Shown piece after piece: positions 42,270 through 50,075 of a stretch of 50,075 nt of DNA. Position 1 is the stretch's first letter. Every line of letters starts with the position of its first letter. Both the position numbers and the translations under genes were made by a program. The notes under the pieces were generated by a model. That model was not told where the DNA came from, ran no database searches, and was given only the letters and a program-made list of their open reading frames with translations. The DNA is from Clostridiales bacterium. GTDB taxonomy: Bacteria > Bacillota > Clostridia > Christensenellales > Borkfalkiaceae. The DNA lies in assembly GCA_015055655.1 (NCBI GenBank), contig SVHW01000010.1, positions 1 through 50,075 of the forward strand. Direction: 5' to 3'.

Positions 42270-43712
42270 ATGAATTACGGAATCATAAAACGTACGCTTG
42301 GTTGGCTGCTTTTGTTTGAAACGGTCTTCTTTTGCGTACCCGTCGTTACGGCGCTCGTGTATAGAGAACAAGAGGTATACCATTTTCTTTTCACTATGCT
42401 CGGCACGGCAGCGCTTGGCGGGCTTTGTTTGATAGGAAAACCGAAAAGTGATAAAATCTTTGCCAAAGAAGGGATGGTCATCACCGCGGCAAGTTGGATT
42501 TTTTTAAGTCTTTTTGGGGCGATACCGCTTTACACGTCGAGATGCTATCCCACGTATATCGACGCGCTTTTCGAAACGGTATCAGGGTTTACGACGACGG
42601 GCGCGTCGGTGCTTGCCAGCGACGTAGTGGCTGCGTTGCCCAAATGTATTTTAATATGGCGTACTTTCACCCATTGGATAGGCGGTATGGGTGTGCTCGT
42701 ATTCATAATGGTCTTTTTGCCCCTTTGCGGCGGCGGACGAAATATAAACATAATGAAAGCGGAAAGCCCCGGCCCTTCGGTTGGGAAATTGCTTCCAAAA
42801 ATGCGTTCCACGGCAAGGGTTTTATACTTAATTTACGCTTCGCTTACGGCGTTGCAGTTTATCCTGCTCGTATTTGATATGCCTGTTTTCGACGCAATCA
42901 ACGCTGTGTTTGCGACGGCAGGCACGGGCGGTTTTTCCATAAAAGCAGACGGTTTTGCGGGGTATTCTACGTATACCCAAATCGTCGTTACGGTATTTAT
43001 GGCGCTGTTTTCCATCAACTTTGCCTCGTATTTCTTTATTTTGCGCGGCAAATTTAAGGAAGCGTTCAGCACCGAAGTGCGCGTATTTTTAACGATAGTG
43101 GTATCGGCAATTACGCTGATAACGATAGACCTTTGCATTACGGATGTGATGTCGATAGGCGGAGCGATAAAACACTCTGCGTTTTCCGTGTCTTCCATCA
43201 TCTCAACGACGGGTTTTACCACGGAGAATTTCGATACGTGGCCGTCGTTTTCCAAAACGATTTTGGTGCTCTGTATGTTTATCGGCGCGTGCGCAGGCAG
43301 TACGGGCGGCGGTATCAAAGTTTCCCGTTTGGTCATTGCCGGCAAAGGCGTGCACCACGAAACGCAGCGCTTATTGCATCCCAAACGCATCAAAAAAATA
43401 ACTTTGGACGGTAAAGTAGTCGAGCACGAAGTAGTGCGTGGCGTCAATAATTTCTTAATCGCCTTTATTTCTATTTTCGTTTTGTCGTTGCTCTTAATTT
43501 CGTTGGACGGCAAAGATTTAATCACCAATTTCACGGCGGTTGCGGCAACGATAAACAATGTCGGGCCGGGGCTTGGCGTCGTTTCTCCGGCTGGACATTT
43601 TGGCGGTTTTTCGATACTGTCGAAAATAGTCTTTATCTTTGATATGTTGATAGGCCGTTTGGAAATTTTCCCTATGCTCTTGTTATTTGCACCGGCGACG
43701 TGGCGTAAATAA
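42270..43712 (+). CDS. trkH: Trk potassium uptake channel TrkH
   Basis: 480 residues, GGAAGGTAAG ribosome site. K+ channel-like membrane protein of four pore repeats; the selectivity loops appear as VSGFTTTGASV, ATAGTGGFSIKADGF, ISTTGFTTENFD and TINNVGPGLGVVSP. The C-terminus ends IGRLEIFPMLLLFAPATWRK, the usual GR-E-P motif. About ten to twelve helices. Works with TrkA encoded just before. Confidence 0.94.
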   Translation: MNYGIIKRTLGWLLLFETVFFCVPVVTALVYREQEVYHFLFTMLGTAALGGLCLIGKPKSDKIFAKEGMVITAASWIFLSLFGAIPLYTSRCYPTYIDALFETVSGFTTTGASVLASDVVAALPKCILIWRTFTHWIGGMGVLVFIMVFLPLCGGGRNINIMKAESPGPSVGKLLPKMRSTARVLYLIYASLTALQFILLVFDMPVFDAINAVFATAGTGGFSIKADGFAGYSTYTQIVVTVFMALFSINFASYFFILRGKFKEAFSTEVRVFLTIVVSAITLITIDLCITDVMSIGGAIKHSAFSVSSIISTTGFTTENFDTWPSFSKTILVLCMFIGACAGSTGGGIKVSRLVIAGKGVHHETQRLLHPKRIKKITLDGKVVEHEVVRGVNNFLIAFISIFVLSLLLISLDGKDLITNFTAVAATINNVGPGLGVVSPAGHFGGFSILSKIVFIFDMLIGRLEIFPMLLLFAPATWRK

Positions 43713-43738
43713 GAAAAATAATAAAGAAGGTAAGATAT

Positions 43739-44458
43739 ATGAAACCTCTTGAAAAATTAACGAAAGCGCAGTTTGTATCCTTTTGTTTAATGTCTTTTTG
43801 TTCAGGCATTATGATAGGCGTAGGCGGTACGGCGTTCCTGCTTGCCTTAAATCTTTTTGGCGAGTGGGGAAAACTGATAGGTTCCGTATTATTCTCGCTG
43901 GGTATTTTGGCGATTGTAATGTTTGATATGAAGCTGTTCACAGGGCTTATTTCGGATATTCCCGAGATGGGCGCGAAGAATTGGTGGCGCTTACCCGTAT
44001 GTTTCGTAGGCAATATGTTGGGCGTAATCTTTACGGCGGTGCTCGTCTATTATTCGCCGTTAGCGGATATGGTAGTGCCGCAGGCGCAATCGATGATGAG
44101 TGTAAAATTAGACGCAGGGCTTTGGGGCTTAAAAGCGCTTTGTTCTTCGATACTTTGCGGATTTTTAATTACGCTTTCGATAGGTGCAGTCAACTACGCG
44201 CCGCGTAAAAAGCTTTCGACGACGGTAGGGGTAATGTTCCCGATTATCGTGTTCGCCTTTTGCGGATTCGACCACTCGGTTGCCAATACGCTGTATATAT
44301 ACTTTTTAGGCTTTTCTTGGAAGGCGATATTATATTTATTGATATGCGTAGCGGGCAATATTCTTGGCGGCGTTATTTTGCCGATATTGTCCCTGTTTAG
44401 AATTTGGTCGAATAAATCGCAAAACGCCGTAGCGGAACAACAAGAAGAGCAAAAATAA
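43739..44458 (+). CDS. Formate/nitrite transporter family channel
   Basis: 239 residues, six transmembrane helices. FNT-family features: GIMIGVGGTAFLLA, the conserved CGFDHSVANTLYIY near 178 with the His of the central pore, and VAGNILGGVILPILSLFRIW. Family members carry formate, nitrite or hydrosulfide by a pH-gated mechanism; the substrate is not evident here. A short tail QNAVAEQQEEQK follows. Located after trkH, 27 bp downstream. Confidence 0.9.
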   Translation: MKPLEKLTKAQFVSFCLMSFCSGIMIGVGGTAFLLALNLFGEWGKLIGSVLFSLGILAIVMFDMKLFTGLISDIPEMGAKNWWRLPVCFVGNMLGVIFTAVLVYYSPLADMVVPQAQSMMSVKLDAGLWGLKALCSSILCGFLITLSIGAVNYAPRKKLSTTVGVMFPIIVFAFCGFDHSVANTLYIYFLGFSWKAILYLLICVAGNILGGVILPILSLFRIWSNKSQNAVAEQQEEQK

Positions 44459-44498
44459 AGGAAACAACACAAGAAAAAAGCGAATAAGGGGGTAAAAT

Positions 44499-45032
44499 AT
44501 GTTATTGGCAGATAAAATCAGCGATATGAGCGGGGAAGAACTTTTTTCCATTTTCAAACCATTTTTATTCATAGTGCCGCTTATCATCGTTATTATCGTA
44601 GGCGTATATTGTTTCAAGGCGTATAAGAAAACGGCTGTTAAGCGTATGTTTATGTACATGAACACCACGGGGCTTGCGGAAAAAGACAAGCGTGAATATT
44701 TGGCAAAATATTTACAAGCAGGAAATCAATGCTGTCCCGTATGCGCGAAAAAATACTCGTTAAAGACGGAAGAAACCAACGCCCGTGGTGATAAAGTGGA
44801 GAAATGGAATTACGACGGCTGTCCTTATTGCAAAACGCAAGTGAGACGCAAAACGGTGGATAATTACGCATATTTTTATCTTGAAAGAAAACCCACCAAC
44901 GATGCAAAGGAAGCTAAGTACGCGAAAACGTTTGAAGCGTTGAATAAATTAATCGATTTTTACAAACCGTATATCGATTGTACGCCCGACGCATCCGACG
45001 ATAGAATCAGCGTAGAAATCACCTTCCGTTAA
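44499..45032 (+). CDS. Zinc-ribbon protein with one transmembrane helix, function unknown
   Basis: 177 residues, ribosome site GGGGGTAAAA. One hydrophobic helix near 22-41 (FLFIVPLIIVIIVGVYCFKAY). A zinc ribbon with CPVC (near 80) and CPYC (near 109) follows, then a helical C-terminal half (DAKEAKYAKTFEALNKLIDFYKPY). Last gene of the normal-composition block. I do not recognise the family. Confidence 0.6.
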   Translation: MLLADKISDMSGEELFSIFKPFLFIVPLIIVIIVGVYCFKAYKKTAVKRMFMYMNTTGLAEKDKREYLAKYLQAGNQCCPVCAKKYSLKTEETNARGDKVEKWNYDGCPYCKTQVRRKTVDNYAYFYLERKPTNDAKEAKYAKTFEALNKLIDFYKPYIDCTPDASDDRISVEITFR

Positions 45033-45070
45033 GAATAAAAAACAAAGCTATTGGAGTTTTTAAAATATTC

Positions 45071-45099
45071 TTGACAACAGAAAAAAGGTATGTTATACT
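45071..45099 (+). promoter_or_regulatory. Promoter upstream of the aminotransferase; long leader without gene
   Basis: TTGACA (45071-45076), 17-bp spacer, TATACT (45094-45099). The gap from 45033 to 45347 (315 bp) holds no gene. It repeats short motifs: AGGTATGTTAT at 45086 and 45233, and ATGTC..GAGCATAAA at 45161 and ATGTCAGCAGCATAAA at 45287. From here on the sequence is clearly AT-richer. Confidence 0.7.
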
Positions 45100-45347
45100 T
45101 TACCCAAGTAAAGAATTATATTGGTCGTTTGTGGCGCGAGAGGGCATAAAAAGCTACTTAATGTCAAGAGCATAAAAAAATCTGCTGCACGAATATTGAA
45201 AATTTGCTAAGCTACATTTGTAACAGGAAAATAGGTATGTTATGCACTGATTGTTAATTTAAATCAATCTTCAAGTTGGAGAATTTATGTCAGCAGCATA
45301 AAACTATATAATTAGTAAAATAAAAAATAACAGAGGAGAAGAAGATA

Positions 45348-46478
45348 ATGTCAATACAAGTATTAAAGCCTAAATTTCATACCGAAGAGTGCCTTGAGGA
45401 GATTAAAGAATGTCTAGATAAAGGTTGGACGGGAATGGGATTCAAGACCGTCGAGTTTGAAAATGAGTGGAAAAAATATACAGGCCATAAGTATGCTTAT
45501 TTCATAAATTCAAATACTGTTGGTTTACATTTGGCGGTTCATATATTAAAAATGGAAAACAACTGGCAAGATGGCGATGAAATAATTTCCACACCAATAA
45601 CTTTTGTATCTACGAATCATGCAATCTTGTATGAAAATCTCACGGTTAAATTTGCTGACGTTGATGAATATTTGTGCTTAGATCCTGTAGATGTTGAAAA
45701 GAAAATTACGGATAGAACAAGAGCAATTATATTTGTTGGATATGGTGGCCGCGTTGGAAAGTTAGACCAGATTATTGAGATATGCAAAAAATACAACCTC
45801 AAACTTATATTAGACGCGGCGCATATGGCTGGGACAAAAGTAAATGGGATTACGCCGGGAACTTGGGACGGGGTTGATGTTACGGTTTATTCCTATCAAG
45901 CCGTCAAAAACCTTGCAACAGGGGATAGCGGTATGATTTGCTTTAATGATGAAAGAAACGATAAGTTGGCAAGGCAGATGGCGTGGCTGGGAATAAACAA
46001 AGATACTTATGCAAGGTCAAATAAAGGTACTTATGCGTGGAAATATGATGTTGACTATGTGGGCTATAAGTATAATGGCAACGCTATTATGGCCGCTATT
46101 GCATTAGTTCAGCTGAAATATTTAGACGAAGAAAACGCAAGAAGACGTTCTATTGTCGAAATGTATAATCAAGCGTTTAAGGATAATAAAAATATAAAAA
46201 TCATATCTGCGCCTTATGCAGACGAATGTTCTTATCATATTTACGAACTTATAGTTCCTGATAGAGAAGCTCTTTTAAATAAATTAGCGGAACATGAGAT
46301 TTACGGTGGGGTACATTATAGAGATAATACGGAATATAGTATGTATCGATATGCAAATGGAACTTGTCCTTATGCTCATGAAGTAAGCCAAAAAATTATT
46401 ACGTTGCCCTTGCATATGTGGTTGACGGAAGCAGACGTTCAAAAAATTATTTCTGTTGTTAATGGCTTTTTACAATAA
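45348..46478 (+). CDS. DegT/DnrJ/EryC1-type PLP aminotransferase
   Basis: 376 residues; AGAGGAGAAG ribosome site. Sugar aminotransferase fold: VLKPKFHTEECLEEIKECLDKGWTGMG, YFINSNTVGLHLA, EIISTPITFVSTNHAIL, the PLP-contacting LILDAAHMAGTK (Asp-x-x-His), YSYQAVKNLATGDSGMI (PLP lysine in AVKN) and NGNAIMAAIALVQL. Such enzymes transaminate keto sugars for surface polysaccharides. It stands alone with its own promoter and terminator. The AT-rich codon use is unlike the upstream block, which suggests transfer; next to it on minus is an acyltransferase, also a surface-sugar function. Confidence 0.9.
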   Translation: MSIQVLKPKFHTEECLEEIKECLDKGWTGMGFKTVEFENEWKKYTGHKYAYFINSNTVGLHLAVHILKMENNWQDGDEIISTPITFVSTNHAILYENLTVKFADVDEYLCLDPVDVEKKITDRTRAIIFVGYGGRVGKLDQIIEICKKYNLKLILDAAHMAGTKVNGITPGTWDGVDVTVYSYQAVKNLATGDSGMICFNDERNDKLARQMAWLGINKDTYARSNKGTYAWKYDVDYVGYKYNGNAIMAAIALVQLKYLDEENARRRSIVEMYNQAFKDNKNIKIISAPYADECSYHIYELIVPDREALLNKLAEHEIYGGVHYRDNTEYSMYRYANGTCPYAHEVSQKIITLPLHMWLTEADVQKIISVVNGFLQ

Positions 46479-46570
46479 TCCTATCGCGTCCAATGTCAAA
46501 GATGAGTAGTTGGGTATAAGTGTATAAACGATTATAATATTTTAGTTGGTTATTTGAAGCAATTTTATAT

Positions 46571-46611
46571 AAAAAAACAGCCTTGAAGGTTTTCCTTCAA
46601 GGCTGTTTTTT
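46571..46611. terminator. Terminator after the aminotransferase
   Basis: AAAACAGCCTTGAAGG-TTTT-CCTTCAAGGCTGTTTT, near-perfect stem with T5-6 on plus and a matching A run; may also serve the convergent acyltransferase. Confidence 0.9.
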
Positions 46612-46690
46612 AATTAAGGATTCGACTTATTTTTTCAGGTATGTTTCTCATTAAGTAATATGAACGTTAAAATACTTAAATTCATTTATA

Positions 46691-47761
46691 TTAAGAAGCC
46701 TGACGTTCTTGGACGTCGGGTGAGTCTTTTTTGCGTTTTTGTTTGAGACGTGTTTGTATAAACAGAATTATAAAAGCCAAGAGAGTCGCTAATATACATA
46801 CTGAAATTGCCAGAGTGTTTTTTATCCACATTTGAGTAAGCGATATACCGCATTGTTCGAAAATAAACACTATGGTATAATAGATAAGCATATGGAAAAT
46901 ATAAATATTTGTGCTACAATTGGCCCATTTTAAAATATTATTGTTAAATTTTGCGTTTTGATGCTTCATTGCGAAGATAAACAAAGGAAGCATCACCAAT
47001 AAAGCACCAAGGTAAAGGTCTTTATCTCCGCCATAATACCAGGAAAGGGCAATAAAAACGAGGCCTAAAACGAAGCTTATTATTAAATAGATATAATTAA
47101 TATTTTTAAAGAAATCCTCGTGCTTTTTTAAAAACATCCCTATTGTAAAGCAGGGAAATCCCATTAATGCAAAGTTACGTATTATAACGGAATCTACTTG
47201 AATACCAAAAAAAGGTAAAAATTCTCCTAATATCAAACCGAGAACCAAGCTTATCAACGCTAATATATATATCCATACTTCTTTAAATTTTAATTTAAGT
47301 AGAATTAATTGTACCATATATACATAAAGTAGCGACAATAAAAACCATAAATGATTAGACGAAATGACAGAATTAACGACGTATACCTTGATTAAACTTC
47401 TTATAGTAATTAAATCTTTAAGATAAAATAATAGAGCCGACGAACCTCCACTTATCAAAAGGGTAATGCAATTAAATATATGATATGTCAATGTCGCAAC
47501 TATGTATAACTTCAAAGTGCGAAAAAACTTCTTTTTAACTTTATCTATACTAGATTGATAACAAAAAAAACCAGACACGGCAAAAAACAGTGGTACGGCG
47601 AATTTAGATAATAAGGCGAATACGATACCTACGGTTCCATGGAAACGCACATGTACCAAGACAATAAAATAAGAAGCGATTAATTTAAGAACGTCTAATG
47701 TTTCATTTCTATTAGGATTATTCAGGACGGTAGAGTTTTTAGTGGGGACGATTTTTTCCAT
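46691..47761 (-). CDS. Acyltransferase-3 family membrane protein
   Basis: 356 residues; ATG at 47761 after TTGGAGC. About ten hydrophobic segments. Motifs of the acyltransferase-3 family: NETLDVLKLIASYFIVLVHVRFHG (conserved His), FAVPLFFAVSGFF, SNHLWFLLSLLYVYM, STNIYIFHMLIYY. Transfers acyl groups to sugars or peptidoglycan-related molecules on the outer side. AT-rich, like the neighbouring aminotransferase gene with which it converges; the pair may belong to a surface glycan locus that continues nowhere in the window. Confidence 0.85.
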   Translation of the reverse strand: MEKIVPTKNSTVLNNPNRNETLDVLKLIASYFIVLVHVRFHGTVGIVFALLSKFAVPLFFAVSGFFCYQSSIDKVKKKFFRTLKLYIVATLTYHIFNCITLLISGGSSALLFYLKDLITIRSLIKVYVVNSVISSNHLWFLLSLLYVYMVQLILLKLKFKEVWIYILALISLVLGLILGEFLPFFGIQVDSVIIRNFALMGFPCFTIGMFLKKHEDFFKNINYIYLIISFVLGLVFIALSWYYGGDKDLYLGALLVMLPLFIFAMKHQNAKFNNNILKWANCSTNIYIFHMLIYYTIVFIFEQCGISLTQMWIKNTLAISVCILATLLAFIILFIQTRLKQKRKKDSPDVQERQAS

Positions 47762-47795
47762 ATTTGCTCCAATTATTTAAATTGTTTATTACAAT

Positions 47796-47824
47796 ATTAT
47801 ATCAAGGAACTAAACGTTTGTCAA
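47796..47824 (-). promoter_or_regulatory. Promoter of the acyltransferase gene
   Basis: On minus, TTGACA (47819-47824), 17-bp spacer, TATAAT (47796-47801). The 150 bp up to the first repeat copy (47825-47980) hold no gene. Confidence 0.85.
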
Positions 47825-47980
47825 GTGTTTATCCTTCAATCTTACAGTGCTTGAAAAATAAAGAAAAAAGTAGTGTTTTTTGTTTCCGCAAAATGGTGTT
47901 CAAGGTCAATGTTTACTGCGCTAAGATGACTTATTTACTAAATGATACTAAACATGGGGAAAGAGCAAGTAGATTCGCTT

Positions 47981-48262
47981 ACGTTGGCAAAGCGTTTTGC
48001 TCTCGCAAAACGGCTCCCACCCTCAACTCTCCCCACAAAACGGTAGCATATACAAAAATAAAAAGCCCATGCGGGGCTTTTATTTTTGTGGTGGGCTTGG
48101 GCGTGTGAAATACGCACCGAGGACACCAAATATTATTAGGGCTCCCGAAAATATTTTGCATAGCAAAAGATTTTTGGGAAAAAGGAAGGGCAGGCTCATA
48201 GGTCAAGCCGTTGCAGTAGCAACGGTGGACGAAATAGCCTTGCCCTGACGTGGTGGAGGTGG
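47981..48262. repeat. Structured repeat, copy 1
   Basis: About 282 bp beginning ACGTTGGCAAAGC and ending TGGTGGAGGTGG, nearly identical to copy 2 at 48349. Successive hairpins: CGTTTTGC/GCAAAACG; AAATAAAAAGCCC/GGGCTTTTATTT; CCCGAAAAT.../ATTTTTGGG; AGGGCAGGCT/AGCCTTGCCCT enclosing CCGTTGC-AGTA-GCAACGG. The open frames on minus read like shadows of structure rather than protein. Confidence 0.85.
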
Positions 48263-48348
48263 TGAGAGTTGTCCCTTTAGCGGGGACGCCCCGCTCCGCC
48301 ATTATCAATGGCGTCCTTTGCCGTTAAGTAATCTGTTATACTATCTTG

Positions 48349-48631
48349 ACGTTGGCAAAGCGTTTTGCTCTCGCAAAACGGCTCCCACCCTCAACTCTCC
48401 CCACAAAACGTAGCACATACAAAAATAAAAACCGCCCCAAGGACGGTTTTATTTTTGTGGTGGGCTTGGGAGTGTGAAATACGCACCGAGGACACCAAAT
48501 ATTATTAGGGCTCCCGAAAATATTTTGTGAAGCAAAAGATTTTTGGGAAAAAGGAAGGGCAGGCTCATGGGTCAAGCCGTTGCAGTAGCAACGGTGGACG
48601 AAATAGCCTTGCCCTGACGTGGTGGAGGTGG
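48349..48631. repeat. Structured repeat, copy 2
   Basis: About 283 bp, direct orientation, 368 bp from copy 1. The second hairpin has changed from GCCC/GGGC to ACCG/CGGT with flanking AAATAAAA/TTTTATTT kept, so pairing is conserved while sequence differs. The intervening 48263-48348 shows a CCCCGC/GCGGGG-type stem and a TGTTATACT box, no gene. After copy 2, 48632-48810 holds GGTCG...CGACC (a short stem) and AT-rich sequence with no gene seen. Confidence 0.85.
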
Positions 48632-48810
48632 AAGGTCGCTGAGCGGGCACGAGTCACCGACCATCAAAACCCATGATTTTACCCGACTTTTGCTCATTTT
48701 TGGGTATTTTTGTATGGTTTTCTATCCTTTCTCAAACTACTTATGGGTGTTTAATTTCGTACCCACGTCACCATAATTCATGAGTTAAATCAATAGCCGT
48801 AAAAATAAAT

Positions 48811-50075
48811 TTATTGTGTTTTATTTTTGTTTCTCATCCGCTTTTGTTTTGCGCATTCAGGGCATCCATGCCCCTTAATTCTATTACCTATAATGGCTTG
48901 CCACTCATGTCCTTGAGTGCATATCCACCATACTTTTTTATTACTACTTGGTAATACATCCGCGGGAGTTAATCCATTATTCCTTTCATAATACCATTCA
49001 CCTGCAAGCGTTGGATTAAGCGTTTGTAAATCCGTTTCTCCTTTAATCGCATATCGCCCCGAACAATAAGGACATCCGCTCCCGCTCGTTCTGCTATTTA
49101 CCGTTGCTTGCCATTCATGCCCTTTATTACATTTCCACCATATTTTTTTTGCAGTATTAGGCAATACATCTGCGGGAGTTAATCCATTATTCCTTTCATA
49201 ATACCATTCACCTGCAAGCGTTGGATTAACTGTTTGTAAATCCGTTTCGCCTTTAATAGCGTATCGCCCCGAACAATAGGGACAACCAAGACCTTTATTT
49301 CTATTTTGTATAGATGTTTGCCACTCGTGACCTTTTTTGCATTTCCACCATACTTTTTTACCGCTATTTGATAAAAAGTTTTCAGGTTTTAATTTACCAT
49401 TCTTTTCATAATTCCATTCTTTTGCAATTTCTTGATTATAAAAGGCAAAAGAGTTTTCTTTTTCTGTATGTACTCGTAAATTCTCTATGGAAATAATATC
49501 TTTTTTTAAGTCGATTTCTATATTTTCACTAACAATTTTACTTAAAATTTCTTTGAGGATTTTTTCTAAATCTACTTGGTTATTTTGAATAATATAGTCA
49601 ACGGAACTATCGTTTAAAGAGGGCAATTCTTCTCTTATTCTATATAATTTAATTCCGTCTTTTACACATTTTTTATTTTTTTGTAAATCTTTATTCTCTT
49701 TATTTTTATGCCAATAACCACCATCATATTCAATAGCAATTTTTTTCGACGGAATATAAATATCCAATTCGTATCCTTTTGCTTTATAAGAATGTATCAC
49801 ATCTAAGTCGCATTTTTGAAGATAATATAAAAGCGCGTATTCAGGGAAAGAAGTATGGCGCTCAGAAGTGCAAATAGGGCATCCACGTCCTTTATGCCTA
49901 TTACTGACACTCGCTTGCCACTCGTGTCCTTTGCTACACTTCCACCATACTTTTTTACCGCTACCAAAAGTTACTTGTGATGGTGTGAGTGTAGTGTTTT
50001 TTTCATAATTCCATTCTTTCGCTAAAAGGGGATTAACAGTTTGCAAATCTGTTTCACCCACGATTGCGCGTCTTC
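48811..50075 (-). CDS. DUF4379 zinc-repeat protein with PD-(D/E)XK-like nuclease domain, partial
   Basis: Open to the window edge (the frame reads RRAIVGETDLQ before the listed Met), so the N-terminus is missing; at least 420 residues. Four zinc modules of the form WKCxKGHEW...GCPxC occur near 40-70, 235-265, 305-335 and 375-405, with linking GETDLQTVNPTLAGEWYYERNNGLTPADV. Between modules 1 and 2 is a domain FPEYALLYYLQKC...YELDIYIPSKKIAIEYDGGYWH...KLYRIREE with E, D, E-x-D spacing like DUF559/Vsr-type restriction-like endonucleases. Several zinc modules probably bind DNA. Its AT-rich use and edge position beside the repeats fit a mobile or defence locus. Confidence 0.8.
   Translation of the reverse strand, partial: RRAIVGETDLQTVNPLLAKEWNYEKNTTLTPSQVTFGSGKKVWWKCSKGHEWQASVSNRHKGRGCPICTSERHTSFPEYALLYYLQKCDLDVIHSYKAKGYELDIYIPSKKIAIEYDGGYWHKNKENKDLQKNKKCVKDGIKLYRIREELPSLNDSSVDYIIQNNQVDLEKILKEILSKIVSENIEIDLKKDIISIENLRVHTEKENSFAFYNQEIAKEWNYEKNGKLKPENFLSNSGKKVWWKCKKGHEWQTSIQNRNKGLGCPYCSGRYAIKGETDLQTVNPTLAGEWYYERNNGLTPADVLPNTAKKIWWKCNKGHEWQATVNSRTSGSGCPYCSGRYAIKGETDLQTLNPTLAGEWYYERNNGLTPADVLPSSNKKVWWICTQGHEWQAIIGNRIKGHGCPECAKQKRMRNKNKTQ

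Noticed and set aside
47979-48650. Protein-coding genes on minus in the structured repeats (similar 104-109-residue frames in both copies)
   Set aside because: Their similarity follows from the DNA duplication; start codons differ, no ribosome site is seen, and several hairpins cross the frames. A database hit to an expressed protein would reopen this.

Overview
The window reads as one chromosomal stretch of an anaerobic, low-to-moderate GC Bacillota, most likely an uncultivated gut Clostridia. That placement is inferred from AsnA, the DUF421/DUF4363 pair, an ECF folate transporter under a tetrahydrofolate riboswitch, a cobalamin riboswitch, a SigB/SigF-type sigma module, AGGAGG ribosome sites and TTGACA-17-TATAAT promoters. 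No rRNA, CRISPR array or complete phage is visible.

Layout. 1-545: a 166-bp tandem array that repeats the 3' end of the adjacent tRNA-Ser(UGA). 693-5025: a two-gene transcript, a membrane-anchored McrB-like AAA+ ATPase and a zinc-ribbon, Glu-rich partner. 5040-11804: mostly minus-strand genes (ribbon-helix-helix protein, SPFH protein, ABC-F ATPase, PflA-like radical SAM, AsnA), with metK on plus behind a structured leader. 11980-18213: secA, prfB, tsaD and a heavy-metal-type permease. 18219-20120: a partner-switching sigma module (STAS, degenerate anti-sigma-like protein, sigma factor, intact RsbW-like kinase). 20129-24287: membrane protein, PucR-type regulator and S41 peptidase. 24395-28161: transketolase and a phosphohexomutase. 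28241-31346: cobalamin riboswitch, DUF4430 lipoprotein, ECF S component that runs in frame into a UDP-sugar pyrophosphorylase, and a small helical protein. 31345-33447: DUF4363/DUF421 (minus), then a THF riboswitch and folate-type ECF S component. 33435-45032: a long plus-strand housekeeping run: lgt, pncB, lspA, rluD-type, DUF512 radical SAM, der, plsY, trkA, trkH, formate/nitrite channel, zinc-ribbon membrane protein.

From about 45033 to the end the composition becomes visibly AT-richer and the content accessory: a DegT-type aminotransferase, an acyltransferase-3 protein, two copies of a 283-bp highly structured repeat, and a truncated protein with DUF4379 zinc repeats around a PD-(D/E)XK-like nuclease domain. 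This looks like an acquired or variable segment.

The most interesting items are the paired structured repeats at 47981-48631, the zinc-repeat nuclease at the right edge, the membrane AAA+/zinc-ribbon pair, the tRNA-tail tandem array, the metK leader, the cobalamin-controlled lipoprotein/ECF-S locus with its stop-less junction, and the sigma module with one degenerate and one intact kinase-like protein. All calls come from reading the sequence; no database search was run.
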